The notes: a model not told the origin generated them from the sequence alone. A stretch of 61,754 nucleotides of DNA from Homoserinimonas aerilata (GCF_006716125.1 NZ_VFOM01000006.1:1-61754), one strand, 5' to 3'; positions 9,077 to 17,825 are shown, counted from the first letter of the stretch. Program-made: numbers and translations.

Positions 9077-9190
9077 GTTTCGAGACGCTCCTTCGTCGCT
9101 CCTCAACCCACCGGGTTTCGAGACGCTCCTTCGTCGCTCCTCAACCCACCGGGTTTCGAGACGGCGCTGGCGCGCCTCCTCAACCAGCCG
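9077..9190. repeat. Tandem 38-bp repeat array (GTTTCGAGACGCTC family)
   Basis: Three head-to-tail units of 38 bp start at 9077, 9115 and 9153. Each begins GTTTCGAGACG and ends with CTCCTCAACC; the third is diverged in its middle. The array fills the convergent gap between the FMN-reductase stop (9075) and the nhaA stop (9195). The same element occurs inverted at 23909-23942 and inside the hairpin at 29182-29234. Confidence 0.85.
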
Positions 9191-9194
9191 AAAC

Positions 9195-10538
9195 CTACCG
9201 CTGGTAGACATCCGGGATGCCGTCGGCGTTCTCGTCGATGGCCTCCTCCTCCTGGATGCGCCGGTAGTGGCGGTTGCGGATGCGCAGCACGACCGTCGCC
9301 AGCACGGCGGCCAGCACTGAGGCACACAGGATGCCCACCTTCGCGTGATCGTTCTCGAGGCCGTGCCCGAAGCTGAGCTCGGCCACCAGCAGTGACACGG
9401 TGAAGCCGATGCCGGCGAGCAGCGAGACGCCGAGCAGGTCGATCCAGCGCACATCGTCATCGAGCCGGGCCCGGGTGACCGTCGACAGCAGCCAGGTCGT
9501 GCCGAGGATGCCGATCGGTTTGCCCACGACGAGAGCGACGATGATGCCCAGCGTCACCGGATCCGACAGCGCCGACACGAAGCCGTCGACCCCGCCCACG
9601 GTCACGCCCGCCGCGAAGAACGCGAAGACCGGAACCGCGAAACCGGCCGACAGCGGGCGGAAGGCGTGCTCGAACTGCTCGGCGAGCCCCGGGCCGTCGG
9701 TGTCGCGCTCCGGGCTGTCGCGGTCGGCCCTGCGGTGCAGCACCGGAACGGTGAAGCCGAGCACGACGCCCGCGATCGTCGCATGCACCCCGGATGCGTG
9801 CAGCAGCGCCCACGCGATGGCGCCGATGGGCAGCAGGATCAGCCACGGAGCCCACGCATGCGCACCGAAGAAGCGGCGGAAGCGCTGCACCAGCACCGTG
9901 TACACGATCACAGGAACCAGCGTGAGCAGCAGCGGAGCCACCTGGATCTCGCTCGTGTAGAAGAAGGCGATGATGACGATCGCGATCAGGTCGTCAACAA
10001 CGGCCAGCGTCAACAGGAAGATACGCAGCGCACTCGGCAGGTGCGAACCGATCACCGCCAGAACGGCGACGGCGAACGCGATATCGGTCGCCGTCGGCGT
10101 CGCCCAGCCGCGCAGCGCCTCCGGGTCGCCCCAGTTGATCGCCGCATAGATGAGGGCGGGCGCGGCGACGCCGCCGAACGCGGCCGCGACCGGCACGATC
10201 GCCTTAGACGGCTGGCGCAGGTCACCCGCCACGAACTCCTTCTTCAACTCCAGACCGACCAGGAAGAAGAAGATCGCCAGCAGCCCATCCGCAGCCCAGG
10301 TGCCGACGCTCAACTCCAGACCCCACGGGGCAAAACCGAAGGTGAAGTCGCGGGCCGCGAAATAGCTGTCGGCCAGCGGTGAGTTCGCCCAGACGATGGC
10401 GACGATCGCGGCGGCGACGAGCAGGCCGCCGCCGACGGTCTCCTTGCGGAGGATCTCGCCGATGCGGAGCGTCTCACCCCAACTCCTGCGGGCAAGAATG
10501 CGGGGAGGCTGCTGGGAGGACTTGCTGGTGGTGGGCAT
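9195..10538 (-). CDS. nhaA: Na+/H+ antiporter NhaA
   Basis: Inner-membrane sodium(lithium)/proton antiporter, 447 aa, longer than the roughly 390 residues of E. coli NhaA because of extra N- and C-terminal hydrophilic parts. Family hallmarks are the ion-binding aspartate pair in [10 protein letters not shown] and the motif [13 protein letters not shown]. About eleven to twelve hydrophobic segments are visible. An ATG start is preceded by ACGGAG. It is transcribed alone from a clear promoter (10614-10644) through a structured leader, implying control by ion or pH. Confidence 0.95.
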   Translation of the reverse strand: MPTTSKSSQQPPRILARRSWGETLRIGEILRKETVGGGLLVAAAIVAIVWANSPLADSYFAARDFTFGFAPWGLELSVGTWAADGLLAIFFFLVGLELKKEFVAGDLRQPSKAIVPVAAAFGGVAAPALIYAAINWGDPEALRGWATPTATDIAFAVAVLAVIGSHLPSALRIFLLTLAVVDDLIAIVIIAFFYTSEIQVAPLLLTLVPVIVYTVLVQRFRRFFGAHAWAPWLILLPIGAIAWALLHASGVHATIAGVVLGFTVPVLHRRADRDSPERDTDGPGLAEQFEHAFRPLSAGFAVPVFAFFAAGVTVGGVDGFVSALSDPVTLGIIVALVVGKPIGILGTTWLLSTVTRARLDDDVRWIDLLGVSLLAGIGFTVSLLVAELSFGHGLENDHAKVGILCASVLAAVLATVVLRIRNRHYRRIQEEEAIDENADGIPDVYQR

Positions 10539-10607
10539 CCGGCTCCGTAGCTCAGGATCGAAATCTGGATCGACAAAAAAATGCCGACCAGACTTCCCGG
10601 CTCACCT
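10539..10607 (-). ncRNA. Structured nhaA 5' leader, candidate riboswitch or attenuator
   Basis: Between the promoter and nhaA the minus strand has a compact G+C-rich fold: GCCG (10601-10598) can pair with CGGC (10586-10583) around GGAAGTCTGGT, and is followed directly by A and seven T residues (10581-10575), like an intrinsic terminator. About 30 nt further on comes the ribosome site ACGGAG. An ion-sensing leader ahead of nhaA is known for the Li+/Na+ riboswitch classes, but I cannot match this RNA to one. The words GGGAAG...GGT resemble part of the cobalamin riboswitch, without its full scaffold. Confidence 0.45.
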
Positions 10608-10613
10608 CCGGAA

Positions 10614-10644
10614 AGCATACGCGCCGCGACGCATCCGGTGTCAA
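10614..10644 (-). promoter_or_regulatory. Promoter of nhaA
   Basis: On the minus strand a perfect -35 TTGACA (10644-10639) and -10 TATGCT (10619-10614) are separated by 19 bp. The predicted transcript starts near 10607, leaving a leader of about 69 nt before the nhaA ATG. Confidence 0.65.
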
Positions 10645-10732
10645 CCCCGGTGCCACGCGCAGCGGGACGGAGTGAGAAGCCGGGCCGTGTGAAAGGATCG
10701 CGCAGGTGGGAACGGCGAGACTTGGTCTGCTG

Positions 10733-11617
10733 TCAGGCGGCCGCCGCGGGTGCCGTCGCGCGCATCCGGCCTCGAATGGCGAAGCCGAAGGCGAGCGCGA
10801 CGAAGAACATGAGCACCCCGTACACGGCGGCGGGGAGGGACATCTCGACGCTGCCGAGCACGCTCTGCGCGATCACGATCGCGAGTGTCGCATTGTGGAT
10901 GCCGATCTCGAAGCCGCTCGCGACGGACTGGGCGGGGCCCACCTTGAACAGGAGCGGCACGACGTAGCCGATCGTGAGGCTGAGGGCACAGAACAGCACC
11001 GTCACGAGGGCGAGGCTGCCGATGTGTTCGGCCAGGATCTCACGGTTCGACACGACGGCGCCGGCAATGACGACGGCCAGGATGATGATGGATGCGATGC
11101 GCACCGGCTTGTCCATGGCGTCGGCGAAGGAGGCGCGCCAGCGGCGGACGAGCATTCCGAGCACGACGGGCAGCAGCACGATCGCGAAGACCTCGAGTGT
11201 CTTGGAGAACTGCAGCCCGAGGACCTCTCCGCCGGGCGCGAAGAAACCGACCGCCAGGTTCGTGATGAGCGGCAGCGTGATGACGGCGATGACCGAGTTG
11301 ATGGCGGTGAGACTGATGTTCAGGGCCACATCGCCGCGGAACAGGTGGCTGTAGAGGTTCGCCGTCGTGCCTCCGGGGGAGGCGGCGAGCAGCATCATGC
11401 CGACAGCCAGCAGGGGCGGCAGTTGGAACGCGAGCACCAGCCCGAAGCAGAGGGCCGGCAGCAGCAGGAGCTGGCAGACGAGGGCGATGACGACCGCCTT
11501 CGGATGCCTGCCGACCCTCGTGAAGTCACCGGGGGTGAGGCTGAGCCCCAGACCGAACATGATGATGCCGAGGGCGACGGGGAGCCCGATGGTCGTCAAC
11601 GCTGAGTCCATCGCCAC
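10733..11617 (-). CDS. Bile acid:sodium symporter (BASS) family transporter
   Basis: A 294-aa membrane protein with about nine hydrophobic segments. The BASS signature is recognisable as ASPGGTTANLYSHLFRGDVA followed by a segment with LTAINSVIAVITLP, plus GFEIGIHNATLAI in the second half. Family members couple uptake of organic anions (bile acids, pantoate, keto acids) to Na+. The substrate here is unknown. It lies downstream of, and in the same direction as, the OhrR-like regulator at 11656-12108 (38-nt gap), so the two may be co-transcribed. Confidence 0.88.
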   Translation of the reverse strand: MAMDSALTTIGLPVALGIIMFGLGLSLTPGDFTRVGRHPKAVVIALVCQLLLLPALCFGLVLAFQLPPLLAVGMMLLAASPGGTTANLYSHLFRGDVALNISLTAINSVIAVITLPLITNLAVGFFAPGGEVLGLQFSKTLEVFAIVLLPVVLGMLVRRWRASFADAMDKPVRIASIIILAVVIAGAVVSNREILAEHIGSLALVTVLFCALSLTIGYVVPLLFKVGPAQSVASGFEIGIHNATLAIVIAQSVLGSVEMSLPAAVYGVLMFFVALAFGFAIRGRMRATAPAAAA

Positions 11618-11655
11618 AGTGTGGCGGAACTCGCATGGTTCTCGCTACCCGCAGT

Positions 11656-12108
11656 TCAGGGGGCAGGATGCGTGGCCGCCGCGATGACGGTGTGCAGCGA
11701 GTCGCGCAGTGATTCGAGCTCGGAGAGCGGCAGCCCGAGCTCGGCGATGATTCTGCCCGGCACCTCGAGCGCCCGGGTGCGCAGCGCCACGCCGGCCGGG
11801 GTGAGTTCGATCGCGAGGGCGCGCTCGTCGTCGGCATTGCGGGCGCGTGTGACGAGACCGGCGGCTTCGAGCCGCTTGAGCAGCGGCGAGAGTGTGGCCG
11901 ATTCGAGCATGAGGGAACCGCCGAGGTCGGCGAGGGTGCGCGGGCTGCTCTCCCACAGGGCGAGCATGACGAGGTATTGCGGATGCGTGAGGCCGAGCGG
12001 TTCGAGCACGGGCCGGTAGAGGGCGATGACGCTGCGGGATGCTGCGGCCAGCGCGTAGCAGACCTGTTGGTCGAGCTGCAGGAGGTCGGCGGTCGGGGAG
12101 CTCGTCAT
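11656..12108 (-). CDS. OhrR-like MarR family transcriptional regulator
   Basis: A 150-aa winged-helix repressor. The N-terminal stretch QQVCYALAAASR followed by LEPLGLTHPQYLVMLALWE is typical of the organic-hydroperoxide sensor OhrR, with C17 at the position of the redox-sensing cysteine. The DNA-binding helices lie around 60-90. A leaderless start is likely: TAGAAT (12120-12115) lies 6 nt before the ATG. A near-palindrome sits in the divergent gap. No Ohr peroxidase gene is adjacent, which is unusual for OhrR; the neighbours are a BASS transporter and a tiny Cys-rich protein. Confidence 0.88.
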   Translation of the reverse strand: MTSSPTADLLQLDQQVCYALAAASRSVIALYRPVLEPLGLTHPQYLVMLALWESSPRTLADLGGSLMLESATLSPLLKRLEAAGLVTRARNADDERALAIELTPAGVALRTRALEVPGRIIAELGLPLSELESLRDSLHTVIAAATHPAP

Positions 12109-12134
12109 GAATCTATTCTATCCCCTAATCAATA

Positions 12135-12155
12135 GTGTGCTTATAATTAGTACAC
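12135..12155. promoter_or_regulatory. Candidate operator of the MarR/OhrR-like regulator
   Basis: An A+T-rich imperfect palindrome, GTGTgCTtATaATtAGtACAC (21 bp), lies in the divergent gap. It overlaps a TATAAT -10 box (12142-12147) for the rightward gene at 12170. Its position suggests the MarR protein represses the small gene and possibly itself. Confidence 0.5.
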
Positions 12156-12169
12156 GAAGGAAAGGCATC

Positions 12170-12379
12170 ATGGGATTCTCTGAGCTGATCGAGCGACTGA
12201 ACGCACGACTGCGCCCCTACATCGGCTCCGCCCCGCTCGGCCCCTACAACGAGGCGCCGCTGCCCGCCGCCACGACACGGGCCTGCCCGCTGTGCGGCAT
12301 CGCCATGTCGAAGCACGAGGTCGAACGCCGCGACGGCCGACCCACAAAGGTGCACTGCCCGACCACGCCGGCCGAATAG
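12170..12379 (+). CDS. Small Cys/His-rich protein, function unknown
   Basis: A 69-aa protein I do not recognise. The N-terminus is a short helix (MGFSELIERLNARL). The C-terminus has a possible zinc or redox site: C39-x2-C42, H49, H62 and C63. GAAGGAAAGG is a good ribosome site before ATG 12170, although the frame is open further upstream. It is divergent from the OhrR-like regulator, shares its putative operator, and ends 8 nt from the convergent HAD gene. A role in thiol or peroxide stress is an inference from position only. Confidence 0.75.
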   Translation: MGFSELIERLNARLRPYIGSAPLGPYNEAPLPAATTRACPLCGIAMSKHEVERRDGRPTKVHCPTTPAE

Positions 12380-12387
12380 CGACGACC

Positions 12388-13044
12388 TCAGCCGAGCAGC
12401 AACGGCATGAGCTGCTCGGGGCTGTCGACGACATGCGCCGCGCCCTCCTGCTCCTCAGGTGAGCCGTACCCCCAGGTGACGAAGATCGTCGGGATGCCGT
12501 GAGCCGCGGCGCCCTCCACGTCATGCTTGCGGTCACCCACCATGACCGGCCTGCTCAGGTCGGCCCCGATCATCCGGAACCTGTTCAGCGCCTCGGCGAT
12601 GACATCTTTCTTGGCACTGCGGATCTCATCGATCGATGACCCAGAGAGCACCCTGAAATACTGCGTCAGATTGGCGTGGTCGAGAATCACGGATGCGGGG
12701 AACTCCGGCTTCGAGGTCGCCAGCGACAACGGAACACCAGCCTCATGGATCGAGCGCAGCACGTGCGGCACGCCCGAGAACACAGGGCTGCCATTGGCGC
12801 CGTTGTCGAGATAGTGACGGCGGTAGATGGCGAGCGCCTGTACTGACTCGACCGGATCCATGCCGGCGAGATCGCGGAACGAGTCGAGGATCGGCGGGCC
12901 CACCCAGCGGAGCAGATCCTCCTGTGAGGGAACAGGCCGGCCCAGCTTCTCGAACATGTAGCCGAGCGACGCGGTGATGCCCGGCGCCGAGTCGGCGATC
13001 GTGCCGTCGAGGTCGAACAGTATGCAACTCCAGGGAGAACTCAT
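12388..13044 (-). CDS. HAD-superfamily hydrolase, phosphoglycolate phosphatase-like
   Basis: A 218-aa cytoplasmic phosphatase of the Gph/PGP branch. The HAD motifs are in order: FDLDGT (nucleophile Asp, about 9-14), LATSKP, a lysine further on, and GDRKHDVEGA. A helical cap domain lies between motifs 1 and 2. The substrate is probably a small phosphate ester such as phosphoglycolate, but this is family-level inference. A leaderless start is likely: TAGGCT (13057-13052) lies 7 nt before the ATG. Confidence 0.88.
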   Translation of the reverse strand: MSSPWSCILFDLDGTIADSAPGITASLGYMFEKLGRPVPSQEDLLRWVGPPILDSFRDLAGMDPVESVQALAIYRRHYLDNGANGSPVFSGVPHVLRSIHEAGVPLSLATSKPEFPASVILDHANLTQYFRVLSGSSIDEIRSAKKDVIAEALNRFRMIGADLSRPVMVGDRKHDVEGAAAHGIPTIFVTWGYGSPEEQEGAAHVVDSPEQLMPLLLG

Positions 13045-13083
13045 CCCGACCAGCCTAGGCCAGCGCCGCGCGTAGCCGACGGC

Positions 13084-13779
13084 TCAGAAGAGCCGCAGGT
13101 GGCTGTCGTCCATGCCGCGCATGGCGTCATAGTCGAGCACGACGCAGCGGATGCCGCGGTCCTCGGCCAGTGTGCGCGCCTGCGGCTTGATCTCCTGGGC
13201 GGCGAAAACCCCGGCGACGGGTGCGAGCAGGGGGTCGCGGTTCATGAGCTCCAGGTAGCGGGTGAGCTGCTCGACACCGTCGATGTCTCCACGTCGCTTG
13301 ATCTCGACGGCGACGCTGCCGCCCTGAGCATCCGTCGCCAGAATGTCGACAGGCCCGATCGCCGTCATGTACTCGCGGCGCACCAGCCGGTGGCCGTCGC
13401 CCAGCGTCTCGATCTGCTCGGCGAGCAGCTTCTGCAGGTGCGCCTCGACGCCGTCCTTCTGCAGGCCGGGATCGACACCGAGCTCGTGGATGCTGTCATG
13501 CAGGATCTCGTGGATGGAGATCACCAGCATGTCGGCCGTCTTCGCCTGGGTGACCTTCCAGATCTCGGCGACTCCCGCATCCGCCTGCTCCTGCTCAGGC
13601 TCAAGCGTCGACAGGCTGCACGGCGGGCTCATCCAGTTGAGCGGCTTGTAGCTGAGCGAATCGGAGTGCACGAGCACGCTGCCGTCGGCCTTCAGCAGCA
13701 ACAGCCGCGTGGCGAGAGGCAGATGGGCGCTGAGGCGGCCCGCGTAATCGACGGAGCAGCGGGCAATGACAAGACGCAC
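13084..13779 (-). CDS. nucS: Mismatch-specific endonuclease NucS
   Basis: A 231-aa endonuclease of non-canonical mismatch repair, used by actinobacteria in place of MutS/MutL. The N-terminal DNA-binding domain starts [15 protein letters not shown], and the C-terminal RecB-like nuclease domain shows GPVDILATD and [10 protein letters not shown], with the catalytic Asp, Glu and Lys. GTG 13779 matches the family N-terminus; the longer open frame upstream has no homologous character. Length fits the family (about 220-235 aa). Confidence 0.95.
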   Translation of the reverse strand: MRLVIARCSVDYAGRLSAHLPLATRLLLLKADGSVLVHSDSLSYKPLNWMSPPCSLSTLEPEQEQADAGVAEIWKVTQAKTADMLVISIHEILHDSIHELGVDPGLQKDGVEAHLQKLLAEQIETLGDGHRLVRREYMTAIGPVDILATDAQGGSVAVEIKRRGDIDGVEQLTRYLELMNRDPLLAPVAGVFAAQEIKPQARTLAEDRGIRCVVLDYDAMRGMDDSHLRLF

Positions 13780-13910
13780 GGTGTCGAGCGTACCGGGCCG
13801 CGCGCCCTGCCTCCGCATGCTGGGCGTGCGGTGGGAAGGTGGCCACGGCGCCGATCGGCGGCGTAGTGTCGGCTGCACATCAGCGAATGACCACTCGACG
13901 AGGAGGAATC

Positions 13911-14117
13911 ATGGGAAGCGTAGCCCGCGTCACCACCATCAACGCCCGGTCCGAGGAAAGTTTCGACGCCGCAGTGCGGCTCGGCATGGAGCGCGCCCAG
14001 CAGACGCTGCGCGGCGTCTCCGGAGGATGGGTCAAGGAGCAGAAGGTCGAAGCCAGCGACGGCAGGATCACCGCCTGGTCCGTCGTGCTGGAGGTCACCT
14101 TCATCCTCGAGGACTGA
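13911..14117 (+). CDS. Dodecin family flavin-binding protein
   Basis: A 68-aa protein with the beta-alpha-beta-beta dodecin fold, whose family members form hollow dodecamers that store or buffer riboflavin or FMN. Diagnostic parts are ESFDAAVRLGMERAQQTLR, the flavin-stacking tryptophan in GGWVKEQKVE (W43), and the final strand VVLEVTFILED. The ribosome site AGGAGG lies 5 nt before the ATG. It is a single gene between nucS and the convergent MFS gene. Confidence 0.92.
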   Translation: MGSVARVTTINARSEESFDAAVRLGMERAQQTLRGVSGGWVKEQKVEASDGRITAWSVVLEVTFILED

Positions 14118-14151
14118 GCGCCCTCGCCCCTGACCGCCCGCGGGCGTACCC

Positions 14152-15381
14152 TCAGGCCTTCTTGGGCTCGCGGGCTGCGCCCGAAGCGATCCCGGCGACG
14201 ATGATGAGCGCGAGAACCGGCAGCAGCGCGTTGAGCAGACCGAAGTGCTCGCCCAGGAAACCGATCATGGGCGGTCCGACGAGGAACGCGACGTAGCCGA
14301 TCGTGGCCACGGCGCTCACTCGCGCCGTCGCCGTCCTCGGGTCGTCGGCCGCCGCGGACATTCCCGTCGGGAACCCGAGCGCGCTGCCGAGACCCCACAG
14401 CACGACACCGACCACGGCGATCCACACGACAGGCGAGTAGATCACCATCAGCAGGCCGACGATCGCGAGCACGGCCGATCCGCGCAACACGGGAACGCGG
14501 CCGTAGCGGTCGAGAACAGACACCCCGGCAAGGCGCCCCACCGTCATGGCGGTCACGAAGACGCCGAAGATGACCGCTCCGCTGGGCTTGTCGACGTGGT
14601 GGCCCTCGACCATGGTCAGGGCGAGCCAGTCGTTCGCGGAACCCTCAGCGAGCGCCATGCCAAGCACGATCAGGCCGATCGTCAGGGTGCGCGGGTCGGC
14701 CCAGATGGACAGCCGTTCGCGCCAGGTGCTGTGCCCGGCATCCGGGTTGGTGTCCTGCTCGATCGCGTTCTCCGACTGCAGGTATCGCACCGCCACCATG
14801 CTGGCGACGATGATCGCCGCCGAGACGACGGCGGCCTGCGCGAAGATGGGCACGCCGGCGAGCTCTGCGAGTGCGCCGATGCCCGCACCCAGCATGGTTC
14901 CGAAGCTGAAGAAGGCGTGGAACACGGGCATGATCGTGCGGCCGAGCACGCGCTCGTTGACCGCGCCGGAGAGGTTCATGGCCACATCACAGACGGCCAT
15001 GCCCACACCGAACACGAGCAGTCCCGCGGAGACGATCGCGAAGTTCGGCAGGATGCTCACGCCGAAGCCGGCAAGGATGAGCCCCAGCGGGCCGATCGCG
15101 AGGCACCAGGTGATGATCTTTCTGGCACCGAAGCGCGCGATGATGTGACTCGATGCGACCAGGCCGACGATGGAACCCACGGCCAGGCTGAGGATGAGGA
15201 TGCCCATCTCACCGGTCGAGATGCCGAGAGCAGCCTTGACGGCGGGTGTGCGGGCCATCCAGCTGGCAAGGCCGACGCCGCAGACGCCGAAGATGATGAA
15301 GATCGCATTGCGCCAGGCGACCACCTGTGAGCGGTCGAGCCCGCCGGGGTAGACGGGGGGTGTTGTCGCTGGCGACGTCAT
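14152..15381 (-). CDS. MFS transporter
   Basis: A 409-aa major-facilitator protein with about twelve hydrophobic segments and an MFS motif-like loop after helix 2 (SHIIARFGARK). It resembles the sugar or drug exporters of the YbjJ type. The substrate is unknown. It is divergently transcribed from a LacI-family regulator with a 28-bp palindrome between them, so its expression is probably repressed by that regulator. Confidence 0.88.
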   Translation of the reverse strand: MTSPATTPPVYPGGLDRSQVVAWRNAIFIIFGVCGVGLASWMARTPAVKAALGISTGEMGILILSLAVGSIVGLVASSHIIARFGARKIITWCLAIGPLGLILAGFGVSILPNFAIVSAGLLVFGVGMAVCDVAMNLSGAVNERVLGRTIMPVFHAFFSFGTMLGAGIGALAELAGVPIFAQAAVVSAAIIVASMVAVRYLQSENAIEQDTNPDAGHSTWRERLSIWADPRTLTIGLIVLGMALAEGSANDWLALTMVEGHHVDKPSGAVIFGVFVTAMTVGRLAGVSVLDRYGRVPVLRGSAVLAIVGLLMVIYSPVVWIAVVGVVLWGLGSALGFPTGMSAAADDPRTATARVSAVATIGYVAFLVGPPMIGFLGEHFGLLNALLPVLALIIVAGIASGAAREPKKA

Positions 15382-15455
15382 GGTGCTCCTGAAGGGATGG
15401 ATGCGGGTGCTCGGGGCGACTCCCCGACGGGGGCGGATCCCAAAGAATATGTGGG

Positions 15456-15483
15456 TCGAATCGGTTCGATCGAATCGATTCGA
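15456..15483. promoter_or_regulatory. 28-bp palindrome, probable LacI operator
   Basis: A 28-bp inverted repeat of the form TCGAATCGRTTCGA / TCGAAYCGATTCGA, with only one mismatched pair. It is centred on a CG-containing core typical of LacI-family operators and lies in the divergent MFS/LacI promoter region, just upstream of TAAACT, a probable -10 box for the LacI gene. Confidence 0.7.
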
Positions 15484-15498
15484 CTAAACTATCAAGTC

Positions 15499-16569
15499 AT
15501 GACCGATGAGGCAAGAAACGAAACGCCCGCGCAGCGCCCCACGCTCGCGGCCGTCGCCGCGCTCGCCGGCGTCTCCCGCTCGACCGCATCCCTCGCCTTC
15601 AGCGGCTCAGGGCCCGTCGCCGCGACAACCCGCGAGAAGGTGATGGCCGCCGCCGCGACCCTCGGCTACGGCGGGCCCGACCCCATGGCGCGCTCGCTGC
15701 GCCGCGGCCGCTCCGGCATCGTCGGCGTCGTCGTCGAAGACCGCCTGCGCGACGCCTTCCGCGACCCCATGAACATCGCCATGCTCGACGGCCTCGCCGA
15801 CGAGACCGGCACGATGGGCTCCGCCCTACTCCTCCTCACCGACACGGCGGAGGAGAACGCCCCCATCTCCACGGCGCCCATGGATGCTGTCGTGCTGGTC
15901 GGCTGCAGTACGCGACTCGACGCATCCGTCGAAGTCCTGCGGCAACGCGGCATCCCCATCGTCGCCATCGAGGCGGAGCCCATGGCCGGCGTGCTCGACG
16001 TGGCCCTCGACAACCAGGAGGCCAGCGCTGCGGGGGCGCGGCACCTGTTCGAGCTGGGGCACCGGGACGTCGCGGTCGTGACCCTGCCGCTCGGCGCGGC
16101 CCACGCATCCGGCCCCCTCATGCCCGACTGGGAGGAGCGGGCGACGGCGTTCACCGCCGCCGAGCGACTGCGCGGAGTGCTGAAGGTCTTTGCGTCGATC
16201 CGCGGATGGATGGCGCCGGCCAGCTCGACGGCATCCGGATACACGGCCGGGATCGCCCTGCTGACACAGCCCGAGGGCCGACCCACGGCCATCATCGCCC
16301 AGAGCGACCTGCTCGCGCTCGGCGTCATCCGCGCGGCCGAAGAGCTAGGGCTGAACGTGCCCGACGATGTGAGCGTGCTCGGCTTCGACGGCATCCGCAC
16401 GGACGGCTACGGCACCGGCGAACTCACCACGCTCGTGCAGCCGGCCGTCGAGAAGGGTCGCGCCGCCGGTCGCGCCATCGCACGCCTGCTCGCCGGCGAG
16501 GAGCCGCCCGCCGTACAGCTGCGCAGCGCCCTGCGCATCGGAGCCACGACGGCCGCCCCGCGCCCGTAG
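15499..16569 (+). CDS. LacI family transcriptional regulator
   Basis: A 356-aa repressor. An N-terminal helix-turn-helix (TLAAVAALAGVSRSTASLAF) is followed by a hinge and a periplasmic-binding-protein-like effector domain (from about residue 65), ending in the family pattern DDVSVLGFDG. ATG 15499 fits the family start; the upstream open frame is non-coding. A -10-like TAAACT ends 8 nt before the ATG. It probably controls the divergent MFS gene through the 28-bp palindrome. Confidence 0.92.
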   Translation: MTDEARNETPAQRPTLAAVAALAGVSRSTASLAFSGSGPVAATTREKVMAAAATLGYGGPDPMARSLRRGRSGIVGVVVEDRLRDAFRDPMNIAMLDGLADETGTMGSALLLLTDTAEENAPISTAPMDAVVLVGCSTRLDASVEVLRQRGIPIVAIEAEPMAGVLDVALDNQEASAAGARHLFELGHRDVAVVTLPLGAAHASGPLMPDWEERATAFTAAERLRGVLKVFASIRGWMAPASSTASGYTAGIALLTQPEGRPTAIIAQSDLLALGVIRAAEELGLNVPDDVSVLGFDGIRTDGYGTGELTTLVQPAVEKGRAAGRAIARLLAGEEPPAVQLRSALRIGATTAAPRP

Positions 16570-16625
16570 TTTGTCGCGCCGCCGTCTGGCGATCTGATGT
16601 GGCGGGGGAGTCCGACACCGAGGTG

Positions 16626-16685
16626 CGAGGCGTTTTCGGCGGTGCGAGCCTGCCGCCGCGGGCTCGCACCGCCGAAAACGCCTCG
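16626..16685. repeat. Long intergenic palindrome, family C (perfect 25-nt arms)
   Basis: The arms at 16626-16650 and 16661-16685 are perfectly complementary, beginning CGAGGCGTTTTCGGCGG, with a 10-nt loop. It lies in the convergent gap between the LacI stop and the AbiEi-like stop. Related copies are at 17826-17883, 17974-18033 and 45932-45993. Confidence 0.9.
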
Positions 16686-16720
16686 GATGCGCGGGCGGAG
16701 GTGAGAGTCGACGCGACGGG

Positions 16721-16760
16721 CGGATGCGAGAGGGCCCGGATGCGAGAGGGCCCGGATGCG
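16721..16760. repeat. 16-bp tandem repeat, 2.5 copies
   Basis: CGGATGCGAGAGGGCC occurs twice head to tail (16721, 16737), followed by CGGATGCG. It ends 4 nt before the stop codon of the AbiEi-like gene. Confidence 0.8.
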
Positions 16761-16764
16761 CGTG

Positions 16765-17715
16765 TCACCTCACCGGCACGAGCCCATGCCGCGCGAGGTA
16801 GGGGCCGAGCAGCCTCCTGTCGTCGAGGATGCGAGCCGGCGGTCTGGCGAAGTCGGTGACGACCCTGCGCATCCGGTCCTCCCTGTCTTTCTCCCGCAGG
16901 AGCAGCTCGTGCGGGGTGAGATCCTGCCGGTAGCGGCGGCCCGCACCATATTTGATCGCGCCGTCGACCTCGACGATGAGCCCCAGGTGGGGCCAGAAGA
17001 AGTCCGCGTAGCCGATGAGCCCCTCCTCGTCACGAAATTCGACCTGCAGTTCGGGAGCGGGCAGGCGTAGCGCGGCGCACTGCACCCGGAATCGGGACTC
17101 GCGGGGAGAGCCGCTCCGACCGTCGGCGAACTCGATCGCCCGGGATGCGCGCGCCGAGCCCCGGAACGACAGTCGCAGTCGCAGAAGATCGAGAAGTTCC
17201 TCCTTCGTCGGTGCCTCGACGCCCTCGCCGTACCTGAAGTCGCCCTTCTCGGGCGGCCGAAGCCCGTCGTCGATCGTGACGACGGCTCGCATGAAGTTGG
17301 TACTCGTGGCCATGTCGAGCAGGGTCCTGGTGAGGGACGTGACCGTGACCCCGTCGATCTCGACCGGGTGCGTGTCGAGGCCGAGCCCATGATGGCGGAT
17401 GCCCACCCGGCTCGTTCCGCCGGGGCTCGGCTGCGTGAGGCGGTGCGCAGTCGACGGCCACGCGCCGAGGATCGGCAGCCGCCAGAGAGCGGCGGCCGAT
17501 TCGTGGCTGAACTGCGCGCCGAAGGGAGAGACCGCGGCGGCGGCTCGAACGAAGAGGCGGTGGCGGACATCGCCAGCGAGCCGCGCCCACGCAGTGGCGC
17601 TGGTGTACACGCCGGGCCGGAGCCTCAGCAGCTCACCGCGCTCGAATCGTGCCCGGAGCTCGCGGTCTGTTCCGAGCATCCGGGCTTCTCTGCTGAGGTA
17701 AAGCGGGGCATCCAT
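16765..17715 (-). CDS. AbiEi-like winged-helix protein with C-terminal DUF559/Vsr-like PD-(D/E)XK domain
   Basis: A 316-aa protein. The N-terminus (about 5-60) looks like the AbiEi antitoxin winged helix (LYLSREARMLG, then RGELLRLRPGVYT). The C-terminus resembles DUF559/Vsr-like nucleases, with GYADFFWPHLGLIVEVDG, where the Asp and the E-V-D could be the PD-(D/E)XK core; the third motif lysine is not certain. No toxin gene is adjacent, so it is an orphan. ATG 17715 is chosen from the family start; no strong ribosome site is visible. Palindromes of one family flank it on both sides. The function is unknown. Confidence 0.7.
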   Translation of the reverse strand: MDAPLYLSREARMLGTDRELRARFERGELLRLRPGVYTSATAWARLAGDVRHRLFVRAAAAVSPFGAQFSHESAAALWRLPILGAWPSTAHRLTQPSPGGTSRVGIRHHGLGLDTHPVEIDGVTVTSLTRTLLDMATSTNFMRAVVTIDDGLRPPEKGDFRYGEGVEAPTKEELLDLLRLRLSFRGSARASRAIEFADGRSGSPRESRFRVQCAALRLPAPELQVEFRDEEGLIGYADFFWPHLGLIVEVDGAIKYGAGRRYRQDLTPHELLLREKDREDRMRRVVTDFARPPARILDDRRLLGPYLARHGLVPVR

Positions 17716-17825
17716 GCGTGAATGCTCACGGATGCGCCCGGCCAGGACGCAGGGGAGGGTGCGATCAGTGGGATCCGCGCGATATCGCCCCGTGTTGGGG
17801 AGTGCTGCTCGACCGCCCGGGGTGC

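Noticed and set aside
9077..9190. Possible CRISPR array
   Set aside because: The 38-bp units are contiguous with no unique spacers, there are only three copies, and no cas gene is nearby.
16765..17715. Complete AbiE toxin-antitoxin system
   Set aside because: Only an AbiEi-like domain is present; no AbiEii nucleotidyltransferase gene is adjacent.
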